A stretch of DNA of 32,715 nucleotides from Flavobacteriaceae bacterium. GTDB taxonomy: Bacteria > Bacteroidota > Bacteroidia > Flavobacteriales > Flavobacteriaceae. Shown here one piece after another: positions 23,335 through 31,457 of the stretch (within the stretch, counting starts at the first letter, position 1; each line of letters starts with the position of its first letter). The position numbers were made by a program, and so were the translations under genes. The notes under the pieces were generated by a model that saw only the letters and a program-made list of their open reading frames with translations, ran no database searches and was not told where the DNA came from. The stretch is taken from positions 1 through 32,715 of the forward strand of contig JALSLI010000163.1 in NCBI GenBank assembly GCA_026988395.1. Direction: 5' to 3'.

Positions 23335-24501
23335 TTGCAAGACCAAAATAAACACATAAAATTATCTGTTGTTATTGTAAATTACAATGTTCGCTATTTT
23401 TTAGAGCAGTGTCTGCTAAGTGTTCAAAAAGCATTACAGAAAATTCCTTCAGAAATTATTGTTGTAGATAATAATTCTACCGATGATAGTTGTACAATGT
23501 TAAAAACAAAATTTAAAGATGTTATTCTAATTGAAAATAAATTAAACCTAGGTTTTTCAAAAGCCAATAATCAAGGTGTACAAAATGCAAAAGGCGAATT
23601 TATTTTAATTTTAAATCCGGATACGGTTTTATCTGAAGATACCTTGGTTAAAACAATAGATTTTGCTTCTAAAACGGACAATATAGGTGCTTTGGGCGTA
23701 CAATTTATAGATGGAAAAGGACATTTTTTAAAAGAATGTAAAAGAGGAATTCCAACACCAAAAATAGCATTTGGTAAATTATTCGGATTTCCTAAAAAAG
23801 CAATAGACACTTATTATGCTTCGCATATTAAGGAAGATGCAATAGCAAAAATAGAGATTTTAACCGGAGCCTTTATGTTGCTTAAAAAACAAATATATCG
23901 AGAAGTAAACGGATTTGATGAAGACTACTTTATGTATGGTGAAGATATTGATCTAAGCTATAAAATTTTAAAAAACGGTTATCAAAATTATTATTTTGGA
24001 AAACAAACGATTATTCATTATAAAGGTGAAAGTACCATAAAAGATAAAAAGTATTTAAACCGCTTTTACGGTGCTATGGAAATTTTTTATAAAAAGCATT
24101 TTAAAACAAACCTATTCTTAAAGCATGCAATTTTTGCAGCCGTTAAATTTTGGTATTTTGTAAAAATGATTTCTTTACAAAAAACTAAAAAGAAAATATC
24201 AAATAAAGTAAATCGTATTATTTATATAGGTAAAAACGAGCAAACATTTGCCAAAATAAAAAAAACGATAAATCCGGAATTGGCTGTATTTCATCAAGAT
24301 ATTTCTATAAAAGATATTCTTGCCAACAAACCGGACAAACTCATTTTTGATATGAATGACCTTATGTATAAAAATGTTTTTTCTGTTATGAAAGCTTTAA
24401 AAAATACTAAAATAAATTTTCGATTTATACCTGGAAAAAGTGATTTTTTTATCGGTAGCGATAGCAATAACAGTAAAGGAGAGGTTGTTCTATTATCATA
24501 A
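23335..24501 (+). CDS. Glycosyltransferase family 2 with C-terminal extension
   Basis: A 388-residue cytoplasmic GT-A enzyme, similar to rhamnosyl- or other surface-polysaccharide transferases. Residues 9-30 hold SVVIVNYNVRYFLEQCL; the nucleotide-binding and DXD-like parts are VVDNNSTDDS and LILNPDTVL, and the acceptor side has GEDIDLSYKILKNGY. After about residue 270 there is an extra 115-residue segment (NRIIYIGKNEQ, FDMNDLMYKNVFSVMKAL) with alternating strands and helices that suggests a small Rossmann-like domain of unknown use. The start is a TTG at 23335: no ATG occurs in frame before the conserved core. It follows recR by three bases and is closed by a perfect palindromic terminator. 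Sugar and acceptor are unknown. Confidence 0.87.
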   Translation: MQDQNKHIKLSVVIVNYNVRYFLEQCLLSVQKALQKIPSEIIVVDNNSTDDSCTMLKTKFKDVILIENKLNLGFSKANNQGVQNAKGEFILILNPDTVLSEDTLVKTIDFASKTDNIGALGVQFIDGKGHFLKECKRGIPTPKIAFGKLFGFPKKAIDTYYASHIKEDAIAKIEILTGAFMLLKKQIYREVNGFDEDYFMYGEDIDLSYKILKNGYQNYYFGKQTIIHYKGESTIKDKKYLNRFYGAMEIFYKKHFKTNLFLKHAIFAAVKFWYFVKMISLQKTKKKISNKVNRIIYIGKNEQTFAKIKKTINPELAVFHQDISIKDILANKPDKLIFDMNDLMYKNVFSVMKALKNTKINFRFIPGKSDFFIGSDSNNSKGEVVLLS

Positions 24502-24515
24502 ATTTAACCATAAAA

Positions 24516-24551
24516 AAAAATCCCAAAAAAATTAATTTTTTTGGGATTTTT
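24516..24551. terminator. Perfect 36-base palindromic terminator
   Basis: AAAAATCCC and following A7 pair exactly with T7 and GGGATTTTT over an 18-bp half. Placed between the plus-strand glycosyltransferase and the minus-strand rpmE, it should terminate both. Confidence 0.9.
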
Positions 24552-24569
24552 AAATTGTTCTAAAAAAGA

Positions 24570-24830
24570 TTATTTCTTTTCTTTTTTGAATTTTGCATAT
24601 TTCATTTTGAACTTGTCGATACGTCCTGCGGTATCTACCAATTTCACTTTTCCTGTATAATAAGGATGCGAAGTTCTTGAAATCTCTAATTTAATTAATG
24701 GGTATTCTACACCATCAACTTCAATATTTTCTTTTGCGTTTGCACAAGAACGTGTTAAAAAGATATCGCCGTTAGACATATCTTTAAAAGCAACCATTCT
24801 GTAATTTTCCGGATGAATTCCTTTTTTCAT
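24570..24830 (-). CDS. rpmE2: 50S ribosomal protein L31, type B
   Basis: The 86-residue protein starts with [11 protein letters not shown] and contains [35 protein letters not shown] and a basic tail, as in L31 type B. It lacks the CxxC zinc-binding motifs of the type A form, which fits the zinc-independent B type. It belongs to the large ribosomal subunit. The promoter at 24884-24913 gives a leader of about 45-50 bases that includes the complementary AACG/CGTT pair at 24850-24865. Confidence 0.96.
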   Translation of the reverse strand: MKKGIHPENYRMVAFKDMSNGDIFLTRSCANAKENIEVDGVEYPLIKLEISRTSHPYYTGKVKLVDTAGRIDKFKMKYAKFKKEKK

Positions 24831-24883
24831 TTTGATTCTGTTTTAGTATAACGCTTTTTGACGTTATTATTTTTTTGAGTGTG

Positions 24884-24913
24884 CAAATTTACAGTATTTT
24901 TTTTAATATCAAA
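24884..24913 (-). promoter_or_regulatory. Promoter of rpmE2
   Basis: Minus strand TTTG at 24913-24910 (-33) is followed after 18 bases by TAAATTTG at 24891-24884 (-7). Transcription would begin near 24877, leaving a leader of about 47 bases. Confidence 0.65.
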
Positions 24914-25028
24914 TTTTATTTTAGGTATTTTTTCGCTTATTAGTAATTTAACAAATAAAAAACAGAAAAAACACATTGCATTATATACCAATTTCTTAAT
25001 TTAGCCCTTTATTATTATAAAATTTACA

Positions 25029-26060
25029 ATGAAAAAAATTCTGTTTATATTAAGTATCAGTTTTATACTACTTACTTCTTGTGAGAAGTCGTATCGTTTT
25101 CACTTAGAAACACCCAAAACCGTTACAAGTAAAAATGCCAAATTTACAGCAAAGTTAACCGAAGTAAACCAACAACCAATCGATTCGGTTTTATATTCGT
25201 TAAACGGAAAACCGGCAACTAAAAATAATGTATTCGACTTAACCAACAGCCGTTTAGGGAAACACACCGTTAGTGCCATCGTTTTTTACAAAGGAAATAA
25301 AAACAAAAAAGTAATGAATGTGGTTACCAAATTAGCACTTAACAAACCTGCATACTACTCATACGAAATCATAAATACCTATCCGCACGATAAAAATGCG
25401 TTTACACAAGGTTTGGAGTTTTATCAAGGCGATTTATACGAAAGCACTGGTCAATACGGTGAATCTTCTATTAGAAAAGTGGATTTAAAATCAGGTAAAG
25501 TACTTAAAATGCAACCATTGGATAAAAAATATTTTGGTGAAGGAATTACCATTTTTAACAATAAAATCCATCAATTAACTTGGCAAAGTAATATTGGTTT
25601 TGTTTACGATGTAGAAACCTTTAAACAACTTGGCTCTTTTACTTACGGAAAAAGCAAGGAAGGCTGGGGTTTAACGCACGACAATACTTACTTAATTAAG
25701 TCTGATGGTTCTAAAAAATTGTGGTTTCTAGATCCAAATACGCACAAAGAGATAAAGTTTGTAGAAGCTTATACCAACAAAATTTCGACCTCAAAAGAAA
25801 TTAGTAAACTAAATGAATTGGAATATGTTAACGGAAAAGTTTATGCTAATGTTTGGCAAAAAAACTTTATTTTAATCATCAATCCAAAATACGGAACAAT
25901 TGAAGGTGTGGTAGATTTAAACGGCTTACAAACCAAAGCCGGACAACAAGGTGAAAATAACGTTTTAAACGGAATTGCCTACAATACCAAAACCGATAAA
26001 CTTTATGTTACCGGTAAACGATGGAACAAACTCTTCGAAATTAAATTAACTAAAAAATAA
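25029..26060 (+). CDS. Glutaminyl-peptide cyclotransferase lipoprotein
   Basis: A 343-residue envelope lipoprotein (signal ILLTSC, Cys18) of the plant/bacterial type glutaminyl cyclase family (a five-bladed propeller), which turns N-terminal glutamine of peptides into pyroglutamate. The N-terminal 95 residues look like an added beta domain (SVLYSLNGKPATKNNVFDL, GKHTVSAIVFYKG). The catalytic-type domain starts at about 110 with YPHDKNAFTQGLEF and continues with YESTGQYGESSIRKVDL, FGEGITIFNNKIHQLTW, EGWGLTHD, LNELEYVNGKVYANVW and the end NGIAYNTKTDKLYVTGK. Its own ATG is at 25029; the next gene starts 46 bases past its stop. Confidence 0.9.
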   Translation: MKKILFILSISFILLTSCEKSYRFHLETPKTVTSKNAKFTAKLTEVNQQPIDSVLYSLNGKPATKNNVFDLTNSRLGKHTVSAIVFYKGNKNKKVMNVVTKLALNKPAYYSYEIINTYPHDKNAFTQGLEFYQGDLYESTGQYGESSIRKVDLKSGKVLKMQPLDKKYFGEGITIFNNKIHQLTWQSNIGFVYDVETFKQLGSFTYGKSKEGWGLTHDNTYLIKSDGSKKLWFLDPNTHKEIKFVEAYTNKISTSKEISKLNELEYVNGKVYANVWQKNFILIINPKYGTIEGVVDLNGLQTKAGQQGENNVLNGIAYNTKTDKLYVTGKRWNKLFEIKLTKK

Positions 26061-26082
26061 TATTTTGGTATAAACAGAGTTT

Positions 26083-26090
26083 TAACTTTG
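26083..26090 (+). promoter_or_regulatory. Candidate -7 box of the beta-helix lipoprotein gene
   Basis: TAACTTTG matches TAnnTTTG and ends 16 bases before the ATG at 26106. A TTTG at 26064-26067 lies only 15 bases upstream, shorter than the usual -33 spacing. The longer frame's TTG at 26088 overlaps this box. Confidence 0.45.
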
Positions 26091-26105
26091 TATAAAAACA
26101 GTTCT

Positions 26106-27656
26106 ATGCGTTATCTTTATAGTTTTTTAAGCCTTTTTATTATTGTTTTTGCAAGTTCTTGTCGCAAAGATTTTAGTACTTCATTAAGTAAAGGAAATTT
26201 AAAATTTTCTACCGATACCGTTTTTGTGGGTAAAGTTTTTGATAATATCAGTTCAAGCACGCATCGTTTTACGGTAAAAAATCCATCTAATAAAGATATT
26301 CATATTCCGCAAATTAGTTTAGAAAAAGGTAATGCCTCTTTTTATCGTTTAAATGTCGATGGTGTTTCCGGAAAATCTTTTGAAAATATCGAAATTTTAG
26401 CTAAAGATAGTATTTTTGTCTTTGTAGAAACCACAATTCCGTTTAACGAAATTACCGATCCTGATTTTATGTATCGTGATAAAGTGTTGTTTGATAATGA
26501 TAGCAACCAACAAAAAGTAGAACTGGAAGCACAAGTAGTTGATGTACATCTTATCAGACCAAACAGAACGCAAATTGCCGATGGATTTGCTTACGAAGAA
26601 ATTATTTTAGGACAAGATGCCGATGGCAACGACATCACCATTAGAGGTACAAATCTAACCGATGACACCACGTTTACGAACGATAAACCTTGGCTTATTT
26701 ACAATTATGTTGGTGTACCTAACGGCAAAACTCTTACAATTGATGCAGGAACACAAATCCATTTTCACGCCAATTCCGGTATTATCGTGCAAGACGGCGG
26801 AAAACTAATTGTTAACGGCACGTTAGACAATAAAGTAATCTTTCAAGGTGACCGTTTGGAGGAAGTTTATCAAGATATTTCCGGACAATGGGGAACGATT
26901 TGGTTATTTAACGGCAGTAAAGAAAATAGCATACAACACGCTAAAATTTTAAACGCTACACTAGGTCTTTTAGTAGATTCTAATAACGATATATCGGAGC
27001 AAACCTTACTTTTAAACAATACCGAAATTTACAACACAACAAGTTACGGTTTATTGGCAAGAAATGCTAAAATTGAAGCAAACAACACTGTTATAGGTAA
27101 TAACGGAGCTTCTTCATTTGCAACTATTTTAGGAGGAAATTACGATTTTACACACGTAACTTTGGCTAATTATTGGCGTAGTTCTAACCGACAGGAAGCA
27201 ACTTTATCATTAAGTAACGCCTTACAAATTAGCGAAACAGAATTTTTAGTAAGTGATTTACAAGCCAATTTTACCAATTGCATCATTGCCGGAAGTCAGA
27301 ATATGGAATTGCATTACGACAAATTAGACGGTGCAAATTTCAATTTTAAATTCACCAATTGTATGTTAAAATTTGAAGATACCACCAATCAATTTATTGA
27401 CGATCCGTTATTTGATTTTAACAATACAACCTTATATCAAAATGTACTGCTTAATAAAAATCCGGATTTTAAAAATACCAATCCGTTTGAGGATTTTGTA
27501 GATTTTAGAATCGGTGAAAATTCGGATGCCATAAACCAAGCAGATTCATCAATTATTTTGTTAAAACCTGTTTTACAAACCGATTTGGTTGGAACCGACA
27601 GACTGCCAAATCCGGATATCGGAGCATACCAACATATTGTTTTTGAAGAAGATTAA
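26106..27656 (+). CDS. Lipoprotein with right-handed beta-helix region
   Basis: A 516-residue lipoprotein (signal FIIVFASSC, Cys19). After the signal, residues 30-150 look like an immunoglobulin-like beta domain (STHRFTVKNPSNKDIHIPQI), the kind of HYDIN/choice-of-anchor domain found in Bacteroidetes surface proteins. From about 200 the sequence turns into parallel beta-helix repeats (LTIDAGTQIHFHANSGI, VQDGGKLIVNGTLDNKVI, IQHAKILNATLGLLVD, NNTEIYNTTSYGLLARNA). It ends in the common closing motif GTDRLPNPDIGAYQH. No catalytic residues could be assigned, so a polysaccharide lyase function is not claimed. I chose ATG 26106 over an upstream TTG because it begins the signal peptide. The protein is probably on the outer membrane. 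It follows the cyclase gene and may share its expression. Confidence 0.8.
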   Translation: MRYLYSFLSLFIIVFASSCRKDFSTSLSKGNLKFSTDTVFVGKVFDNISSSTHRFTVKNPSNKDIHIPQISLEKGNASFYRLNVDGVSGKSFENIEILAKDSIFVFVETTIPFNEITDPDFMYRDKVLFDNDSNQQKVELEAQVVDVHLIRPNRTQIADGFAYEEIILGQDADGNDITIRGTNLTDDTTFTNDKPWLIYNYVGVPNGKTLTIDAGTQIHFHANSGIIVQDGGKLIVNGTLDNKVIFQGDRLEEVYQDISGQWGTIWLFNGSKENSIQHAKILNATLGLLVDSNNDISEQTLLLNNTEIYNTTSYGLLARNAKIEANNTVIGNNGASSFATILGGNYDFTHVTLANYWRSSNRQEATLSLSNALQISETEFLVSDLQANFTNCIIAGSQNMELHYDKLDGANFNFKFTNCMLKFEDTTNQFIDDPLFDFNNTTLYQNVLLNKNPDFKNTNPFEDFVDFRIGENSDAINQADSSIILLKPVLQTDLVGTDRLPNPDIGAYQHIVFEED

Positions 27657-27822
27657 TTATGAAAAATGCTTTTCTAAAACAGGAAGAAAATAGAACGTTG
27701 CTCTTATCATTTTTTCTCTGTTCGAACGACAAAACGATCTAATTATGAAAATCCTATATTTGTAATGAATAAATTATTGTTTAACCAAAAGTTACATTTG
27801 TGACTTGAACCTTGCAAGTAAA

Positions 27823-27851
27823 AAACCCTAAAATATAAAATTTTAGGGTTT
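27823..27851 (-). terminator. Terminator of the T9SS cargo gene
   Basis: A 12-bp perfect stem (27823-27834 with 27840-27851) over a five-base loop, followed on the minus strand by T6. The plus-strand side has only TTT, so it acts mainly for the minus-strand gene. The spacer 27657-27822 otherwise holds no clear gene. Confidence 0.8.
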
Positions 27852-27876
27852 AAAAATTGAGAAATAAAATTATTAT

Positions 27877-29763
27877 TTATTCCTTAATGAACTTTATAGA
27901 ATTTTTTCTGCCATTTTTATCTAAAAGAACAAGCAAATAAACTCCTTTTTCCAATTGATTTATAGTAATCGATTTTAAATCATCTTTCCCACTTAATTTC
28001 TTAGAAGAAATTACTTCACCTTTAATATCTACAACTTGATACGCAACTATTTTTTGCTTATTAATATTAACATATAAAATATCTTTTGCCGGGTTGGGTG
28101 AAATACGAATTTTATCAATAATCTCTTTTACATCTTTTTTTTCTTCTTTTGAACTTACAATACTATTTTTTTCTTTTGTCGGAGGATTATCAATAACAAC
28201 AATTTCTCTGTGACAACAACTCACTTTAAAGAAAATAGTAACAGAATCCCAAGGGTTTCCAACAGCTAATTTAAACCTATAAATCTTACCAGGTCTTAAA
28301 TGATAACCACTCGGTAAAAATTCAACAATATTAATATTATTGGGAGCTTGTGTTAATGGATAAACCCAACCTGAATGTAATAAATTAACATCTGTCCAAC
28401 TTAAAGGATCAAATTCAGATAACTCCACAAAATAACCAGTTTCACAACTGCTCAAAGAACCATTAACTAATAAATCATCTTCTAAACATAATTCAGTTAC
28501 ATCTAAATCGCCATAATAAGAAGGCACTTGTACTACTTGGTAGGGATATCTAAATGATGCTACTGCAGTTGCTCCCATATTAGGTCTACAATCTTTACAA
28601 TTAAATAACTGATGAAAAGATTCATAAGTATGATTATTAGGGTTATCACCCAACTTACGATCAATTCCTGTAATTACAAATTCACAATCATAAATAGAAA
28701 GACTTGTTAAATGATTCTTAATTGTTGTGTCTGGAGTAAATACTTCTATCAATGTATCATTATCTGTATATAGTGATAAAACATTATTTTCAGAGCCTGA
28801 TGTTCCAATATTTCTAGAAACTAATAATTTATCATGAATGTCTATATCTACCATTATTGAGCTATTACTATTCGAAAAAGACGAAACAAGATTAGCTATT
28901 GTTATTTTTCGAAGTTGATGTATTGGTGATGTATATGTTCCTAGTTCTACAGCATAAAAAACTTCCCAATTATTACGTAATGCAACAACATTATTATTAT
29001 TACGATAGTTAATTCCACTTCCATATTCTAAGTAATTAACACCTACAGATGTTAAATTTAAATTATACGAAAAATTAGAAAAAGTAGGAATATAATTATA
29101 TCGTTTAATTTCTAACTTCCTAGAATTTGAATAAGCATTGCCGTAAGAATACGCAATAACAAGTTTATACCCTTTCATATCTGTTTGTACTGCAAAAGGA
29201 GAGGTGTTTGATATTGATGAAAAACTTCCAATATACTTGTAACCTTTAAAAATCATATTTCGATACATATATAAATAAAGAGAGTTTCCATTTGTTCTGG
29301 TAATAAGTACATCTCCATTTGGAGCGACCTCAATATCGGTTGCTTGAGTATTATCTGAAACCATTAATGGCCCTGCTATTAAAGTACCATTTACATTATA
29401 CTTCTTTAAAAAAGTGGCATAAGAATTTTTTCCAGATACTTTATCGTGATACAATACATAAACGTTGTTAGAATTATCTATACGAACCCTCGTGAAATCA
29501 GGATATGTAGAAATTTGAACTTGAGGGGAAGTAGCATTAAAAGTACTAGCATCGTATATTTTTAAATAATTTCCCGAAATACCTCTCCACGAAGCAATAG
29601 CATAATAACTCCGATTAGAATCTGAGGTTGAAAAAACCCAGTGTGAAATGGATGCAGAAAGAGAAGTGGTCTGTACTCCTCCTGTAAGCTGTCCTTGTGC
29701 ATTAGACAATGTAAAACTTCCTAATAACATAAGGAATAAAAAAATATATTTTTTTGTTTTCAT
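27877..29763 (-). CDS. T9SS cargo protein with C-terminal sorting domain
   Basis: A 628-residue secreted protein. Residues 1-22 are a signal peptide (FTLSNAQ). The C-terminal 80 residues are a type A sorting domain of the type IX secretion system (ISPNPAKDILYVNI, YQVVDIKGEVI, LEKGVYLLVLLDKNGRKNSIKFIKE in two pieces), so the product is exported across the outer membrane and processed there. Residues 25-390 contain many short beta strands suggesting a propeller-like body, and about 390-510 have several Cys (FNCKDCRPNMGAT, ELCLEDD, SCETGYFVEL, KVSCCHREIVV). I recognise no enzyme domain. The gene is alone, with its own terminator, and could be a strain-specific cargo. Function is unknown. Confidence 0.85.
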   Translation of the reverse strand: MKTKKYIFLFLMLLGSFTLSNAQGQLTGGVQTTSLSASISHWVFSTSDSNRSYYAIASWRGISGNYLKIYDASTFNATSPQVQISTYPDFTRVRIDNSNNVYVLYHDKVSGKNSYATFLKKYNVNGTLIAGPLMVSDNTQATDIEVAPNGDVLITRTNGNSLYLYMYRNMIFKGYKYIGSFSSISNTSPFAVQTDMKGYKLVIAYSYGNAYSNSRKLEIKRYNYIPTFSNFSYNLNLTSVGVNYLEYGSGINYRNNNNVVALRNNWEVFYAVELGTYTSPIHQLRKITIANLVSSFSNSNSSIMVDIDIHDKLLVSRNIGTSGSENNVLSLYTDNDTLIEVFTPDTTIKNHLTSLSIYDCEFVITGIDRKLGDNPNNHTYESFHQLFNCKDCRPNMGATAVASFRYPYQVVQVPSYYGDLDVTELCLEDDLLVNGSLSSCETGYFVELSEFDPLSWTDVNLLHSGWVYPLTQAPNNINIVEFLPSGYHLRPGKIYRFKLAVGNPWDSVTIFFKVSCCHREIVVIDNPPTKEKNSIVSSKEEKKDVKEIIDKIRISPNPAKDILYVNINKQKIVAYQVVDIKGEVISSKKLSGKDDLKSITINQLEKGVYLLVLLDKNGRKNSIKFIKE

Positions 29764-30031
29764 AATAATAAAAAATTTAAATTTTACCTACTCTATTTTA
29801 GCTTTTCGGTTACCGCATTTAATAGAATATCCAAATATTAATTTTTTGTTACCTGTTTTTAAAACTTTTTTAATTATAAATTTATTGTCAACTTAATAGC
29901 AATTAATCAAAATACTCAATATGAAAAAAATAATCGCTTCATCAATTTTATAAACATTTTAATTTTACACTAAAAAATTCGGTAACAAAAGAAATATAAA
30001 GTTTTAAAAAATAATAGTACTTTTACACTAT

Positions 30032-30547
30032 ATGAAAACGGTTTATATAGTCAGGCACGCTAAATCATCTTGGAAATATCCAAATATTAAAGATGAAGAC
30101 AGACCTCTAAAAGAAAGAGGTATTTTAGATGCAAATCTAATGGCAGAAAAATTACGGGAACAAATTGAAAAACCCGATGTTTTTATTACAAGTAGTGCAA
30201 ATCGAGCACTGCATACAGCTGTTATATTTTCGAATACATTCAAATATCCATTAGCAAATTTGCAGATTAACAAATCTCTTTATAGTTTTAGCGACGGATA
30301 TTTAATTAAAACGATAAAAGCATTAGATGATAGTTTTGATTCGGCTATTATTTTTAGTCACGACCACGGTATTAATACTTTTGTAAACAAATTTGGTAAT
30401 AAAAAAATCAAACACGTTAGTACCACTGGTATTATCGGAATTCAGTTTGATATAAAGCATTGGAAAAACCTAAATCCCGATCGTTCTAACGGAAAAACCA
30501 TTTTAATTGATTTCCCAAAAAATTATAAATCAAAAAAAGCACTTTAA
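30032..30547 (+). CDS. SixA-like histidine phosphatase
   Basis: A 171-residue member of the phosphohistidine phosphatase (SixA) branch of the histidine phosphatase superfamily, in the cytoplasm. The N-terminus VYIVRHAKSSWKYP carries the RHG-type catalytic His (H9), and DRPLKERGILDA, TSSANRALHTA and FSHDHGIN (second His region) follow in order. The target phosphoprotein is unknown. A possible -7-like TACTTTTA lies just six bases before the ATG. The Ppx/GppA gene follows after two bases, so both are probably translated from one mRNA. Confidence 0.88.
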   Translation: MKTVYIVRHAKSSWKYPNIKDEDRPLKERGILDANLMAEKLREQIEKPDVFITSSANRALHTAVIFSNTFKYPLANLQINKSLYSFSDGYLIKTIKALDDSFDSAIIFSHDHGINTFVNKFGNKKIKHVSTTGIIGIQFDIKHWKNLNPDRSNGKTILIDFPKNYKSKKAL

Positions 30548-30549
30548 TT

Positions 30550-31443
30550 TTGGAAATAAAAAAATATGGAGCTATTGATATTGGCTCAAATGCAGTACGA
30601 TTATTAATTTCAAATGTGGTTTTAAAGGAAAATCACGAACCTAAATATAGAAAAGTTTCTTTGGTACGTGTACCAATTCGTTTGGGTAGAGATGTTTTTA
30701 CAAAGGGTTCTATTTCCGATAAGAACAAAAAAAGAATGGTAGATACCATGCAAGCTTTTAAATTATTAATGGATGTGCATCAAATCGAAAAATACAGTGC
30801 TTGTGCAACATCGGCGATGCGTGAATCTGAAAATGGCAAACAAATTGCAAAAGAAATTAAAGACATAACAGAAATCGACATACAAATAATAGACGGTAAA
30901 ACCGAAGCAAAAATTATTGCTTCAACCGATTTAAAAGAATTAATCGATGGCGATAAATCGTATTTATATGTCGATGTTGGTGGTGGAAGTACTGAATTTA
31001 CCTTCTTTTCAAAAGGAAAAATTATCGAATCGCGTTCTTATAAAATAGGTACTGTAAGAATGTTAAACAATTCCGATAAGGAAAATAAAAAGATGTTTAA
31101 AGAAATTGAAAAATGGATTAAAAAAACTGCTAAAAATTTACCTCGACTGGCTTTAATCGGTTCCGGAGGTAATATCAATTCTATTTTTAAACGTTCCGGA
31201 ACGCCTTACGGAAAACCATTATCCTATATTTATATGAATGCACATTACAAGTTTTTAAAATCAATGAGTTACGAAGAACGTATCACCGAACTTGGTTTAA
31301 AACCGGATCGTGCAGATGTGATTATTCCGGCAACGAAAATCTACTTATCGGCAATGAAATGGAGCGGTGCAACAAAAATTTATGTACCCAAAATAGGTCT
31401 GGCAGATGGCATTATTAGAAGTCTGCATTTAGGAATTATATAA
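30550..31443 (+). CDS. Ppx/GppA family exopolyphosphatase-like phosphatase
   Basis: A 297-residue ASKHA-fold phosphatase, shorter than E. coli Ppx and without its C-terminal HD-like domain, as common in Bacteroidetes. It starts KKYGAIDIGSNAVRLLIS, has LGRDVFTKGSIS, CATSAMRESENGKQI, VDVGGGSTEFTFFSKG and ALIGSGGNINSIFK in order, all typical for exopolyphosphatase/pppGppase enzymes. Whether polyphosphate or pppGpp is the substrate cannot be told. The start is a TTG at 30550, only two bases after the preceding stop; no ATG is in frame before the conserved nucleotide-binding core. A polyphosphate kinase gene is not present in the window. Confidence 0.88.
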   Translation: MEIKKYGAIDIGSNAVRLLISNVVLKENHEPKYRKVSLVRVPIRLGRDVFTKGSISDKNKKRMVDTMQAFKLLMDVHQIEKYSACATSAMRESENGKQIAKEIKDITEIDIQIIDGKTEAKIIASTDLKELIDGDKSYLYVDVGGGSTEFTFFSKGKIIESRSYKIGTVRMLNNSDKENKKMFKEIEKWIKKTAKNLPRLALIGSGGNINSIFKRSGTPYGKPLSYIYMNAHYKFLKSMSYEERITELGLKPDRADVIIPATKIYLSAMKWSGATKIYVPKIGLADGIIRSLHLGII

Positions 31444-31457
31444 ACCTAATAGAACCC

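Noticed and set aside
27660-27743. 27-codon frame starting right after the beta-helix gene
   Set aside because: Too short, no signal or known motif, and no start signals; most likely chance.
29921-29953. Ten-codon frame (MKKIIASSIL) in the spacer 29764-30031
   Set aside because: Looks like the start of a signal peptide but stops at once; too short to support as a gene.
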